A stretch of DNA of 39,704 nucleotides from an uncultured Clostridia bacterium. Lineage in GTDB: Bacteria > Bacillota > Clostridia > TANB77 > CAG-508. A program made the position numbers and the translations under genes. The notes below the pieces were generated by a model. It was not told the origin of the DNA, did not search any database, and worked only from the letters and a program-made list of their open reading frames with translations. The DNA is taken from the NCBI GenBank assembly GCA_944390285.1, contig CALXPN010000011.1:1-39704 (forward strand), written 5' to 3'. This document shows, piece by piece, positions 7,487-15,328 of this stretch; positions within the stretch are counted from its first letter, which is position 1; each line of letters opens with the position of its first letter.

Positions 7487-8038
7487 TTATAAATAGCTTA
7501 CTATATCCTCAAATGTATCATAACCACTTTCACTATTTATGTGTCCTGCCTTAGGAATAAACACTTTTTCTGTTGCAATTTTATTTGCAAAATCTTTTTC
7601 TGCTTCATACTTTACATAAGGATCATTATCTGAATAAAAGCAAATAATTTTTTCCGCATAATTTTTCACATCTTCTAAATTATCAAAATACATTGTTCTA
7701 TTTACTGTATCATATTCTTCATTTATACCAAAATAGTTATTAAATCCACATACAAATATTAATTTCCTAACACTTACTTTATTTTCTACTAAAAATTTTG
7801 ATATAAACACTGGTGCAATGCTATGCCCTATTATTATTGTATTTTCGTTAATTAATCCCAAATCTAAATAATATTTAAGTAATCTGCTCCAATTTTCATA
7901 ATTTTGATATCCTACCCCTATTGGAAAGTCTGGCACATATACTTGTTTTCCTTCATCTTCTATAAAATCATGTAACCATCCTATCCAATTTGAATATGGA
8001 CTACTAAATGAGCCATGTATTATAAAATAATTTTCCAT
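7487..8038 (-). CDS. Small alpha/beta serine hydrolase (RBBP9/YdeN type), 183 aa
   Basis: The protein opens with the family's FIIHGSFSSPYSNW oxyanion region. The nucleophile elbow is GHSIA with Ser73. A late acid lies in CFYSDNDPYV and the catalytic histidine is in PKAGHINSESG near the C terminus. The length is typical of RBBP9/YdeN-like hydrolases, whose natural substrates are mostly unknown. It is the last gene of a four-gene operon, 4 bases after the Nudix stop, and a strong hairpin follows it. Its first 76 bases are repeated nearly perfectly at the left edge of the window, where a second copy begins. Confidence 0.8.
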   Translation of the reverse strand: MENYFIIHGSFSSPYSNWIGWLHDFIEDEGKQVYVPDFPIGVGYQNYENWSRLLKYYLDLGLINENTIIIGHSIAPVFISKFLVENKVSVRKLIFVCGFNNYFGINEEYDTVNRTMYFDNLEDVKNYAEKIICFYSDNDPYVKYEAEKDFANKIATEKVFIPKAGHINSESGYDTFEDIVSYL

Positions 8039-8042
8039 ATGC

Positions 8043-8528
8043 TTACCTCTCTTCCAATTTATAATTTACACTTAATATGTTTTCTTTCTCATCCACTTGT
8101 ATCTGCATTTTAAATTTACATTTTTCATCAGTTAAACCTTTAATAAAAAATCTATCTAAAATCATTATATTAGATAATATTTTTTCTTTTTTCAATAATT
8201 CATTAATTTCTATCCATTCTGATGTATTTTCTTCAAAATTTTGCAGTTCTTCTTCACATTCATCACATATAAATACATCAAAATCAAATATTCTATTTGG
8301 ATATTCAATTATCATTTTTCCTTTATATTTTAAATTTTTTATTTTAAGTCCTGTTTCCTCTTTCATTTCTCTTATAGCTGTCTGTTCTGAAGTTTCTCTT
8401 TCTTCAATTTTTCCACCTGGTATTTCATAATACCCTACTTTTTTATTTCCTTCTTTATATTTTGTCACTACTACTTTATTATCTTTTACTAAATAGCACC
8501 TAACTGCTTTTCTTATAGGTTTATCCAT
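8043..8528 (-). CDS. Nudix hydrolase, 161 aa
   Basis: A complete Nudix box is present at about residues 39-61: GGKIEERETSEQ...REMKEETGL, including the RExxEE metal-binding core. The N-terminal strand KAVRCYLVKDNKVVVTKYK and the GYYEIPGG entry are standard for the family. The substrate (a nucleoside diphosphate derivative) cannot be predicted. The start overlaps the metalloprotease-like gene by 8 bases, and the serine hydrolase follows 4 bases downstream. Confidence 0.85.
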   Translation of the reverse strand: MDKPIRKAVRCYLVKDNKVVVTKYKEGNKKVGYYEIPGGKIEERETSEQTAIREMKEETGLKIKNLKYKGKMIIEYPNRIFDFDVFICDECEEELQNFEENTSEWIEINELLKKEKILSNIMILDRFFIKGLTDEKCKFKMQIQVDEKENILSVNYKLEER

Positions 8529-9339
8529 TTAAAACTTCTCTCCAATCTGATTTTACAATATCTTTTATTTTAAAATTATTCTTTCTCATATACTCTTTTA
8601 CTTTTATATATCCATAAACATATCCTGTCCTTACTGGCATATTAGGTATTTTCGTTTTTGCAAACATATAGAAAAAATCATACATCATATTATTTTTATT
8701 TAATTCTGGTTCAACAACCTTATCTATAACTTCTAAATTATTTTCTACCCATTCAACTGTAGTATTAGGCACTATTGTATAATAACTTTTTTGCTTATTA
8801 GGTACTACTTCTTCTGAAAAATTACATGCTATTCCTTCAGTAATAAATCTTTCTCCAATACACTTTTCAAATATATCATGTTTTATTTCTTTTTCTCTAA
8901 TCCAATGTGTATATTCATGAGCCAGCAACATTTTAATATTTTCCTCTATTCCTAGTGTTGATTCTAATAATATAACAGTAACATCTTCATTCTGATACTT
9001 TGTAGAATATATTGTAGTCGTATTCATTCCTATAATGATATATATTTTCTTATCAATGTTTATATAATCTAATATATTTCCCAGTTCATTTACTGTATTC
9101 TCAAAAACTATATCTAAATTAATATTATGTAAATGCGTTATTGTATCTAACAATACTTTCTGATATTCTACACTATCTATAATTTCTTCTATTTTTTCTT
9201 GCTCCATTTTCTTGGGTTCAAAGTAAATGTCTTTCAAAATATCATAATTATTATGTATATAATTTATTATTGATGTTTTTATTTCTTCCGTACTTTTATA
9301 GTGTTCAAAGAAGTCATTACATAAAAAATAATAATCCAC
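8521..9339 (-). CDS. Putative zinc metalloprotease, HExxH type (DUF2268-like), 272 aa
   Basis: The motif LLAHEYTHWIREKE puts HEYTH at residues 141-145. A following GERFITEGIA supplies a candidate third ligand (Glu163 or Glu168). This layout resembles DUF2268-type predicted zinc proteases, although the overall match is weak. There is no signal peptide, so it should be cytoplasmic. The start is GTG at 9339 with a GGGGG-containing site; an unusually long spacing makes the start less certain. It sits between the GNAT-AKR fusion (14-base gap) and the Nudix gene (8-base overlap). Confidence 0.6.
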   Translation of the reverse strand: MDYYFLCNDFFEHYKSTEEIKTSIINYIHNNYDILKDIYFEPKKMEQEKIEEIIDSVEYQKVLLDTITHLHNINLDIVFENTVNELGNILDYINIDKKIYIIIGMNTTTIYSTKYQNEDVTVILLESTLGIEENIKMLLAHEYTHWIREKEIKHDIFEKCIGERFITEGIACNFSEEVVPNKQKSYYTIVPNTTVEWVENNLEVIDKVVEPELNKNNMMYDFFYMFAKTKIPNMPVRTGYVYGYIKVKEYMRKNNFKIKDIVKSDWREVLNG

Positions 9340-9353
9340 TCTTATATATCCCC

Positions 9354-10664
9354 CTAAAATTGATTTGGCAATTGGTCTATGCTAATTCCATCTCCTACAT
9401 TATCCCAATCTATTTTTATATTTTCAAATTTCTCATTTTTGAAATCATTTAACCTTTTATAATCATTTTCTTCCATTTCAAAATCTAAAGATTTTATATT
9501 TTCATCTATTCTATCACAGTTTGTACTCTTGATTAAAACGTTAATTTTCTTTTCTTTCATTATCCAATTTAATATAATTTGATTTTGAGTTTTATTGTAT
9601 TTTTGTGATAATTCTACTAATAAGTCATAATTTTTTAATTGTGTTCGATTTCTCCTTAAAGGTTGATATGCAACAAATTCAATACTATTTTTCTTGCAAT
9701 AATCCAATATTCCAATATTTTCATTTATTTTACATTCTAAATTATAAACACCTTCAAAGAAATCCAATTTAACATTTGTATTTATTTCTTTTAATTGTTC
9801 TAATGAGCAATTACTGATTCCTAAATATCTTGTTTTACCTATTTCTTGTAGTCTCTTCATTTCAAAATAAGTATCTAATAGGGGAAGTTTTGTAAATTTA
9901 GGTGAATGTAATTGTAAATTATCTACATAGTCCAAATTTAATATGTCTAAATATTCATTTAGTTGCTTTTCAATATCAGATTTTTCATTTACTGTTGGCT
10001 CTATATTAACACTTATAAATAAATTTTCTCTACCACACTTTTCAATAAAGCTTTTTAATGACTTTACAATATTACCGTTTTCATATAACATATACAAAGA
10101 TAAATAATTTTGTCCTAATTTATATGAATGAAATAAAGCTTCTATATCTTTGTTATCTTGATAATTAATTTTCCATGTACCTATTCCTATTGGAAATATC
10201 TTCTTTTTATCAATCATAAAATTTTTTACATTTTCCATTTGATAATGTGTTTCTGTTTCTCCATATACTTTAAATCCTAATTGTTCATATAATTTTTTAG
10301 CTGGATTATCTTTAAATACTTGTAAGATTGTTCTGATTCCTTTTTTATGATTTTCTTTTAATTGTTCTTCTAAAATTTTTCTTCCTATTCCTTTATTTTG
10401 ATATTCTGTTAATATGCTGATTTCATTTATAAATAAATCTCCATCTTCAGTTATATGTATTGCATATACTCCTACTGATTTATTATCAACCATGATAATT
10501 CTTTTATGAGGCAAGTGTTCTTTTAAATCTTGTTTCAATCTTTGTTTTTGGTCATCATCTTTCCAGCCCCAAATTTTATCAACATACCACTTAAAATTTT
10601 CTTTTTTTAAAGTAAATAGAAAGTCAAAATCTTCTAGTGTACAATCTCTAAAGCTATATTCCAT
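9354..10664 (-). CDS. GNAT acetyltransferase fused to a degenerate aldo/keto reductase, 436 aa
   Basis: The first ~145 residues form a GNAT domain (FINEISILTEYQNKGIGRKILEE with the acetyl-CoA loop, then KLYEQLGFKVYGE). The rest is an aldo/keto reductase barrel (FPIGIGTWKI, LQLHSP, RYLGISNCSLEQL, FVAYQPL). Of the reductase catalytic tetrad, Tyr (MLYENG) and His (LQLHSP) remain. The Asp position reads Ser (NYLSLYM instead of NFIDTAE) and the Lys position reads Asn (FISVNIEP instead of FI-x-TK-x-P). The reductase half is therefore probably not a working oxidoreductase. ATG 10662-10664 is preferred because GGAG precedes it at good spacing; the more upstream in-frame start is a TTG. First gene of a four-gene operon. 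Confidence 0.8.
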   Translation of the reverse strand: MEYSFRDCTLEDFDFLFTLKKENFKWYVDKIWGWKDDDQKQRLKQDLKEHLPHKRIIMVDNKSVGVYAIHITEDGDLFINEISILTEYQNKGIGRKILEEQLKENHKKGIRTILQVFKDNPAKKLYEQLGFKVYGETETHYQMENVKNFMIDKKKIFPIGIGTWKINYQDNKDIEALFHSYKLGQNYLSLYMLYENGNIVKSLKSFIEKCGRENLFISVNIEPTVNEKSDIEKQLNEYLDILNLDYVDNLQLHSPKFTKLPLLDTYFEMKRLQEIGKTRYLGISNCSLEQLKEINTNVKLDFFEGVYNLECKINENIGILDYCKKNSIEFVAYQPLRRNRTQLKNYDLLVELSQKYNKTQNQIILNWIMKEKKINVLIKSTNCDRIDENIKSLDFEMEENDYKRLNDFKNEKFENIKIDWDNVGDGISIDQLPNQF

Positions 10665-10679
10665 AATCTTATTCTCCAA

Positions 10680-11029
10680 TCTTTAAATTACATTTGATAA
10701 TTTTAATTATTTTTCTCTTATATAACTATGTATTTTTCCCCAATTATTTACTATATCTATATCAAATATAATTCTTTATATCTATTTTATATCACAAATT
10801 TACCTTTTCCTCAACAAATTCGCTAAAATTCACTACCAAATCTTATTGATTTTTGGGTAAAAAATAAAGCACCTTTAAAGGCACTTTACTTAGGATTCTC
10901 TTTATATGTTTCCACACTCCATATCTAAAACAACCTTAACATTAATTTCCGATTTTTGTACTTTTTCTAGTCCAAATCTTCCTCGTTTATAAAACATACT
11001 TGTATCTTGAAAGCTAGTAAACTCTAGGA
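10680..11029. other. 350-bp gap at the attL side
   Basis: From rlmD towards the GNAT-AKR operon this gap holds the severed recombinase tail (stop at 10902-10904) and a terminator (10858-10887). The 170 AT-rich bases after that must contain the GNAT-AKR promoter, but no single -35/-10 pair stands out. Confidence 0.6.
10858..10887 (-). terminator. Terminator after the severed recombinase tail and rlmD
   Basis: On the minus strand AAAGTGCC pairs with GGTGCTTT (two G·U pairs) around TTTAAA and is followed by TTTATTTTTTA. It now ends rlmD transcription. In the circular element it would have ended the recombinase gene. Confidence 0.7.
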
Positions 11030-11077
11030 TTACTGGCAATTCTTTAACTCTAGCAACGCACAGACTTCCACATGGCT
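10902..11077 (-). pseudogene. Severed C-terminal tail of the element's serine recombinase
   Basis: From the attL core, in the frame that the recombinase uses at attR (Pro-Cys-Gly codons of the core), the reading frame stays open for 54 codons to TAA 10902-10904. It runs SLCVARVKELPVILEF through YKRGRFGLEKVQK to VVLDMECGNI, then meets a terminator. In the circular form this would be the natural end of the recombinase. Integration cuts it off and leaves the gene with an artificial end. The segment overlaps the last 48 bases of rlmD in another frame and has no start of its own. Confidence 0.65.
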
Positions 11078-12394
11078 AGTGAAAGCAAACATATCACAAA
11101 TAGCTAGCTTTTTTAACCCATATTTATTTTCCAATATTTTTAAGTCTCTACCTAATGTTGCCGGATTACAACTTATATACACAATTTTTTTAGGCTCTAT
11201 ATCTAAAATAGTATTAAGGGCTATTTTATCACAACCTTTACGAGGTGGATCTAAAAAAACAACATCTGGTTTTATATTTCTTTTATTTATAAATTCTGGT
11301 AATGCTTTTTCAACATCTCCAACAAAAAATTCTGCATTTTTGACATTATTTAATTTTGCATTAATCTTTGCATCTTCAATTGCTTCTTCAATTGTTTCAA
11401 TACCATATAATTTTTTCACGTTTTTTGAAGCAAAAATTCCTATAGTTCCTATTCCACAGTATAAATCAAATATTGTTTCATTTCCTTTAAGGTTTGCATA
11501 TTCTATTGCTTTATTATAAAGTTTTTCTGTTTGAATAGGATTTACTTGATAAAAAGATAGTGGAGATATTTTAAATTTAAAATCTCCTAAATAGTCATAT
11601 ATATATCCTTCTCCATATATAATTTTAGTTTCTTTTCCAAGTATAACATTTGTATTTTTATTATTTATATTTTTTACTATAGTTTTTATTTCTGAATATT
11701 TTTTGGTAATATATTCTACTAATTCTTTTTCTTTATTAAAATTTTCCATATTACTTACTAGAGTAACCATTACTTCATTTGTCTTTTTACCTATTCTAAT
11801 AATTATATGTCTTAGACTACCTTGTAATGTTTTCTCATTATATACACTTATATTATTTTTTACTATAAATTCATATATACTATTTGCAATTTTCTGACTT
11901 AAATCATCTTGAATTTTACAATTTGTTGTTGAAATAATTCTATGTGTTCTTTCTGCAAATACCCCCATTACAGCTTTTCCATTTTCATCAATACCTATTG
12001 GATATTGAAGTTTATTTCTATAATTATATGGATTTTCCATTTTTAATACTTCTAAAACTTCAATATTTCTTCCTAAAGCCTTTTTCAAAGTTACTTCTAC
12101 TGCATTTTTTTTCATTTTTATTGTGGTATCATAATCTATATGCCTCATAGTACAACCACCACATTTTGAATAAGTGTCACAATCACTTATAATTCTATTT
12201 TTTGATTTTTCCAAAATTTCTATTATTTTTGCAAAAGCATGAGAACTTGTTACTTTTAAAATTTTTATTTTAACTTTTTCATTTTTTATAGCATTTGGAA
12301 CAAAAATTGTCATACCATCTATTTTGGCAATTCCTTCTCCATGAAATCCATTATCTATTATATTAACTATATATTCTTCATTTTTTCTTAACAT
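11030..12394 (-). CDS. rlmD: 23S rRNA uracil-C5 methyltransferase, RlmD/RumA type
   Basis: The enzyme methylates a uracil at C5 in 23S rRNA using SAM. An N-terminal TRAM domain is followed by an iron-sulfur cluster motif (CDTYSKCGGC, about residues 72-81 from this start). The SAM motif is FDLYCGIGTIGIF. The catalytic region is FLDPPRKGCD and YISCNPATLGRD, with the nucleophilic Cys in SCNPA. ATG 12392-12394 (MLRKNEEY) gives the usual family start and has GGAG at good spacing. A GTG and an ATG lie further upstream at 12430 and 12406. The last ~12 residues are supplied by the integrated element, but the conserved SHVE is kept, so function is probably preserved. Confidence 0.9.
   Translation of the reverse strand: MLRKNEEYIVNIIDNGFHGEGIAKIDGMTIFVPNAIKNEKVKIKILKVTSSHAFAKIIEILEKSKNRIISDCDTYSKCGGCTMRHIDYDTTIKMKKNAVEVTLKKALGRNIEVLEVLKMENPYNYRNKLQYPIGIDENGKAVMGVFAERTHRIISTTNCKIQDDLSQKIANSIYEFIVKNNISVYNEKTLQGSLRHIIIRIGKKTNEVMVTLVSNMENFNKEKELVEYITKKYSEIKTIVKNINNKNTNVILGKETKIIYGEGYIYDYLGDFKFKISPLSFYQVNPIQTEKLYNKAIEYANLKGNETIFDLYCGIGTIGIFASKNVKKLYGIETIEEAIEDAKINAKLNNVKNAEFFVGDVEKALPEFINKRNIKPDVVFLDPPRKGCDKIALNTILDIEPKKIVYISCNPATLGRDLKILENKYGLKKLAICDMFAFTSHVEVCALLELKNCQ
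11067..11077 (-). other. attL core inside rlmD
   Basis: AGCCATGTGGA, identical to 1092-1102. Codons upstream are native rlmD. Codons downstream (VCALLELKNCQ) come from the element and give rlmD a substitute C terminus of similar length. Confidence 0.8.
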
Positions 12395-12417
12395 AATTTT
12401 CTCCATATTATCTTTCT

Positions 12418-12876
12418 CTATTTCTTCCACCGACCACTTCTTGTTCTTTCTGATTTATCTCTTTCTTTTTGTTTTTCACCACCATTTTTTAGTCTTTCAT
12501 CTCTGTTTTGAATTTGTTCTTTTTCTTCTCTTTGTCTTTCTTTCTGCTTATACGCCTTTCCAACAGCAATTATTCTATTAATAGTTTCTAAATCGCATCT
12601 GACCCTTTCATTAAATGTCTGACTATCTCTTTCTAAACGTTTTTTTCTCTTCTTTTTTAATCTTTCTATTTCATTTCTATCTACTAAATCTAGTTTTTCA
12701 AGTTCATCTTCTAACTCTTCTAATTCCTCTATAGTTTTTATTGCTTTAATTTTCTTTTTTAGTTTCTGAAGTTCTTTTATCTCATGATCTTTTGGATTAA
12801 TTAAATTTTTTAGGAGTTTAGAATTTTTTATATTTAATAATTTATTTATTAGATTCTCATCTTTTCGTTTTTTCAT
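12418..12876 (-). CDS. Highly basic coiled-coil protein of unknown function, 152 aa
   Basis: The protein is rich in Lys, Arg and Glu, with heptad-like stretches (IKTIEELEELEDELEKLD, IERLKKKRKKRLERD) and a low-complexity basic tail (QREEKEQIQNRDERLKNGG). No Cys motifs, membrane segments or known domain can be seen. It lies between rnr and rlmD in the same direction, close to both. A role in RNA or ribosome binding would fit the charge and context, but this is inference. Because the composition is simple, a weak possibility remains that it is not conserved. Confidence 0.6.
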   Translation of the reverse strand: MKKRKDENLINKLLNIKNSKLLKNLINPKDHEIKELQKLKKKIKAIKTIEELEELEDELEKLDLVDRNEIERLKKKRKKRLERDSQTFNERVRCDLETINRIIAVGKAYKQKERQREEKEQIQNRDERLKNGGEKQKERDKSERTRSGRWKK

Positions 12877-12905
12877 ATATTTGAACCTCTATTATATAGA
12901 ATTTT

Positions 12906-14873
12906 TTATTCTGCATTTTCATCATCTTCACGTAACTCAAATGCTACTTTTCTAAGCAATTTATTAGCTTCAATAACTCTTATTTTTACTTTATCACCTA
13001 TTTTAAAAACTCTTCTAGTTTTTTCTCCAACTAATGTTTTTCTATTTTCATCATATATAAAATACTCATTATGTCCCATATTTTCAAATCTTATTAGCCC
13101 TTCAACAGTATTATCTAACTCAACAAACATACCAAAAGAAGTAATTGAAGAAATAATTCCAAAATACTCTTTTCCGATTTTATCTTCCATAAACTCTGCT
13201 TTTTTAATATCTTCTGCATCTCTTTCAGCTTTTGTTGCTATTTTTTCACATTCTGAAGAACTTTTCGCATATTTTTTAGCTTTTTCGTTTAATTCTAATT
13301 TTCTTTCATCTGTTAAATTATAGTTATTCTTTATATACTCTGAAATAACTCTATGTATAAAAAGATCTGGATATCTCCTTATCGGAGAAGTAAAATGACA
13401 ATAATATTTACTTGCTATTCCAAAATGTCCTTTATTTTGCTCTTCATATTTAGCTAATTTTAAAGTTCTTAAAATTAATGTAGAAATTACTTTTTCGTAC
13501 TCTGTTCCTTTTAATTTTTCTAAAACTTCTGAAAAAGCTTTTGGTCTTATATTATCTTTATTAACCTTTATTTTTTCTCCAATATTAAACAAGAATTTAT
13601 TTGTTTCTTCTATTTTATCATAATCTGGTACTTCATGAACTCTATAAATAAATGGCGCCTCTAACCAATAAAATTTTTCTGCTACAGTTTCATTTGCTGT
13701 AAGCATAAATTGTTCTATTATTTCATTTGCAAAAGTTGTTTCATATTTTTTTACATCTATAGCTTTACCATTTTCATCTAAAATAATTTTACTTTCTGGT
13801 ATATCTAAATTTAAATATCCTTGAGAAATTCTTCTTTTTTTCAAAATATTAGCAAGCTCTTCCATTAACTTAAATTTATCTATATATTTACTATATTTTT
13901 TCACTATATTTTCATCTAAATTATTTATAATTTTGTTTACATCTGTATATGTCATTCGTTCAGTAACATTTATAACAGATTTATATATCTCTGATGAAAC
14001 AACATTTCCTTTCAAATCTATTTCCATACTACAAGATAAAGCATATCTATCTTCGCCTGCATTTAAACTACAAATTCCATTTGAGAGTTCAAAAGGAAGC
14101 ATAGGTATAACTCTATCAAACATATATATGCTTGTACCTCTTTTTATAGCTTCTTTATCAAGATTACTATCTTCTTTTACATAATAACTCACATCTGCTA
14201 TATGTACATCTAAAATATAATTTCCGTCTTTATTCTTAGAAACAGCTACCGCATCATCTAAATCTTTAGCATCTTCTCCATCTATAGTAAAAATTATATT
14301 ATTTCTTAAATCTTTTCTATATTTAAAATCTTTATTATCTATTTTTTTAGGAATTCTTCTTGCTTCTTCTATAATAAATGATGGAAATTCATTTGGCAAT
14401 TCAAATTCTCTAATAACAGATAACATATCTACACCTGCTTGATTTACATTTCCTATAATTTCTACAATTTCGCCTTCTGCATTTTTTCCATGCTCCGGAT
14501 ATTTTGTTATTCTCACAATTACTTTATCATTATTTTTTGCTTCTTTACATTTCTTTTTTGAAATAAAAACATCTGTTGCAAATTTTTTATCATCAGGAAC
14601 AACAAAACCAAAATTTTTAGATTTTTGAAATATTCCAACTACTGTTTCTTTTTCTCTTTTTAATATTTTTACGATTTTAGCTTCTGCTCTTCTATCTTTT
14701 TCTTGTTGTTTATATACCACAGCTTGAACTTTATCACCATTTAAAGCATTATTTACACTATTTCTAGGAACAAAAATTTCTTCTTTTTGTTCATCTATTT
14801 GTATAAATCCATAACCTTTTTCAGTTGCTCTAAAAATGCCTTCTATTCTTTTTTGTTTCTTTTTTTTACTCAT
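12906..14873 (-). CDS. rnr: Ribonuclease R
   Basis: A processive 3'-to-5' exoribonuclease that degrades structured RNA. Domains in order: cold-shock-type beta domains (GIFRATEKGYGFIQID, then VGIFQKSKNFGFVVPDD), the RNB catalytic domain with TIDGEDAKDLDDAVAV (metal-binding aspartates, about residues 198-213), HVADVSYYV and HFTSPIRRYPDLFIHR, and a C-terminal S1 domain (EYFGIISSITSFGMFVELD). The length of 655 aa is somewhat short of the usual 700-800 because the N terminus and basic tail are brief. It follows secG, as in many Firmicutes, separated from it by a terminator. smpB, often the next gene, is not here. Confidence 0.95.
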   Translation of the reverse strand: MSKKKKQKRIEGIFRATEKGYGFIQIDEQKEEIFVPRNSVNNALNGDKVQAVVYKQQEKDRRAEAKIVKILKREKETVVGIFQKSKNFGFVVPDDKKFATDVFISKKKCKEAKNNDKVIVRITKYPEHGKNAEGEIVEIIGNVNQAGVDMLSVIREFELPNEFPSFIIEEARRIPKKIDNKDFKYRKDLRNNIIFTIDGEDAKDLDDAVAVSKNKDGNYILDVHIADVSYYVKEDSNLDKEAIKRGTSIYMFDRVIPMLPFELSNGICSLNAGEDRYALSCSMEIDLKGNVVSSEIYKSVINVTERMTYTDVNKIINNLDENIVKKYSKYIDKFKLMEELANILKKRRISQGYLNLDIPESKIILDENGKAIDVKKYETTFANEIIEQFMLTANETVAEKFYWLEAPFIYRVHEVPDYDKIEETNKFLFNIGEKIKVNKDNIRPKAFSEVLEKLKGTEYEKVISTLILRTLKLAKYEEQNKGHFGIASKYYCHFTSPIRRYPDLFIHRVISEYIKNNYNLTDERKLELNEKAKKYAKSSSECEKIATKAERDAEDIKKAEFMEDKIGKEYFGIISSITSFGMFVELDNTVEGLIRFENMGHNEYFIYDENRKTLVGEKTRRVFKIGDKVKIRVIEANKLLRKVAFELREDDENAE

Positions 14874-14916
14874 AATTATCCTTTCAAAATCATAATATAT
14901 AGTTTAATAATATTAC

Positions 14917-14944
14917 AAAAAAAGCAGTATTTCTCAATACTGCT
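14917..14944 (-). terminator. Terminator after secG
   Basis: AGCAGTATT and AATACTGCT form a perfect 9-bp stem with a GAGA loop, followed by TTTTTTTG on the minus strand. It separates secG from rnr, though read-through may feed rnr. Confidence 0.85.
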
Positions 14945-14962
14945 CATAATTTTATATTTATT

Positions 14963-15211
14963 TTAAACAACATATATAATTCCTAAGGCAATTGTTAAAA
15001 TTGCAAAAACAATCATTAATATAATTGTTGCTCTTTTCATTTTACCTTCTGTTGTTTTTCCTTTATTTTTTTCATAAAAATTATTTGCAGAAGCACCTAC
15101 AATAGTTCCTGAAGCTCCACTATCTTCCTTGCTTTGTTTTAAAACTAAAACTATTAAAGCTAAACAAACTATTGCATATATTCCCATAATAATATATTTT
15201 ACTATTTCCAT
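14963..15211 (-). CDS. secG: Protein-export membrane protein SecG
   Basis: A small subunit of the SecYEG translocon. There are two hydrophobic helices (about residues 4-24 and 60-82), joined by a cytoplasmic Gly/Ser/Ala-rich loop with SGASGTIVGASANNFYEKNK, the normal SecG signature. The length of 82 aa is standard. It has a GGAGG site and a TATAAT-like sequence about 40 bases upstream, so it probably has its own promoter. Confidence 0.9.
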   Translation of the reverse strand: MEIVKYIIMGIYAIVCLALIVLVLKQSKEDSGASGTIVGASANNFYEKNKGKTTEGKMKRATIILMIVFAILTIALGIIYVV

Positions 15212-15328
15212 CTGTAATAACCTCCAATTTTCTTCTGTTTCTAACTATTATAGTTTACCATATGAAAATATAAAAATCAATTACTTTTGAAAAAAATTTA
15301 TAAAAACAACAATTACATATTATAAATT

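Larger units (their letters stand above)
1092..11077. mobile_element. Integrative element in the rlmD 3' end, ~10 kb, carrying a defence operon
   Basis: The ends are the two copies of AGCCATGTGGA, one in the resident rlmD (attL) and one at the recombinase 3' end (attR), 9,975 bp apart. Joining the outer flanks rebuilds an ordinary rlmD C terminus. Joining the inner flanks restores a longer recombinase reading frame of 54 more codons ending at 10902. Contents on the minus strand, reading from attL to attR: GNAT-AKR fusion, metalloprotease, Nudix, serine hydrolase, hairpin terminator, five-gene immunity-like operon, palindrome array, SHOCT-like protein, serine recombinase. No relaxase, coupling protein or type IV secretion gene is present, so it is not self-transmissible by conjugation as it stands. 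The recombinase is broken, so it is probably stranded. Integration of serine-recombinase elements at rumA/rlmD is known in streptococcal conjugative elements. Confidence 0.8.
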
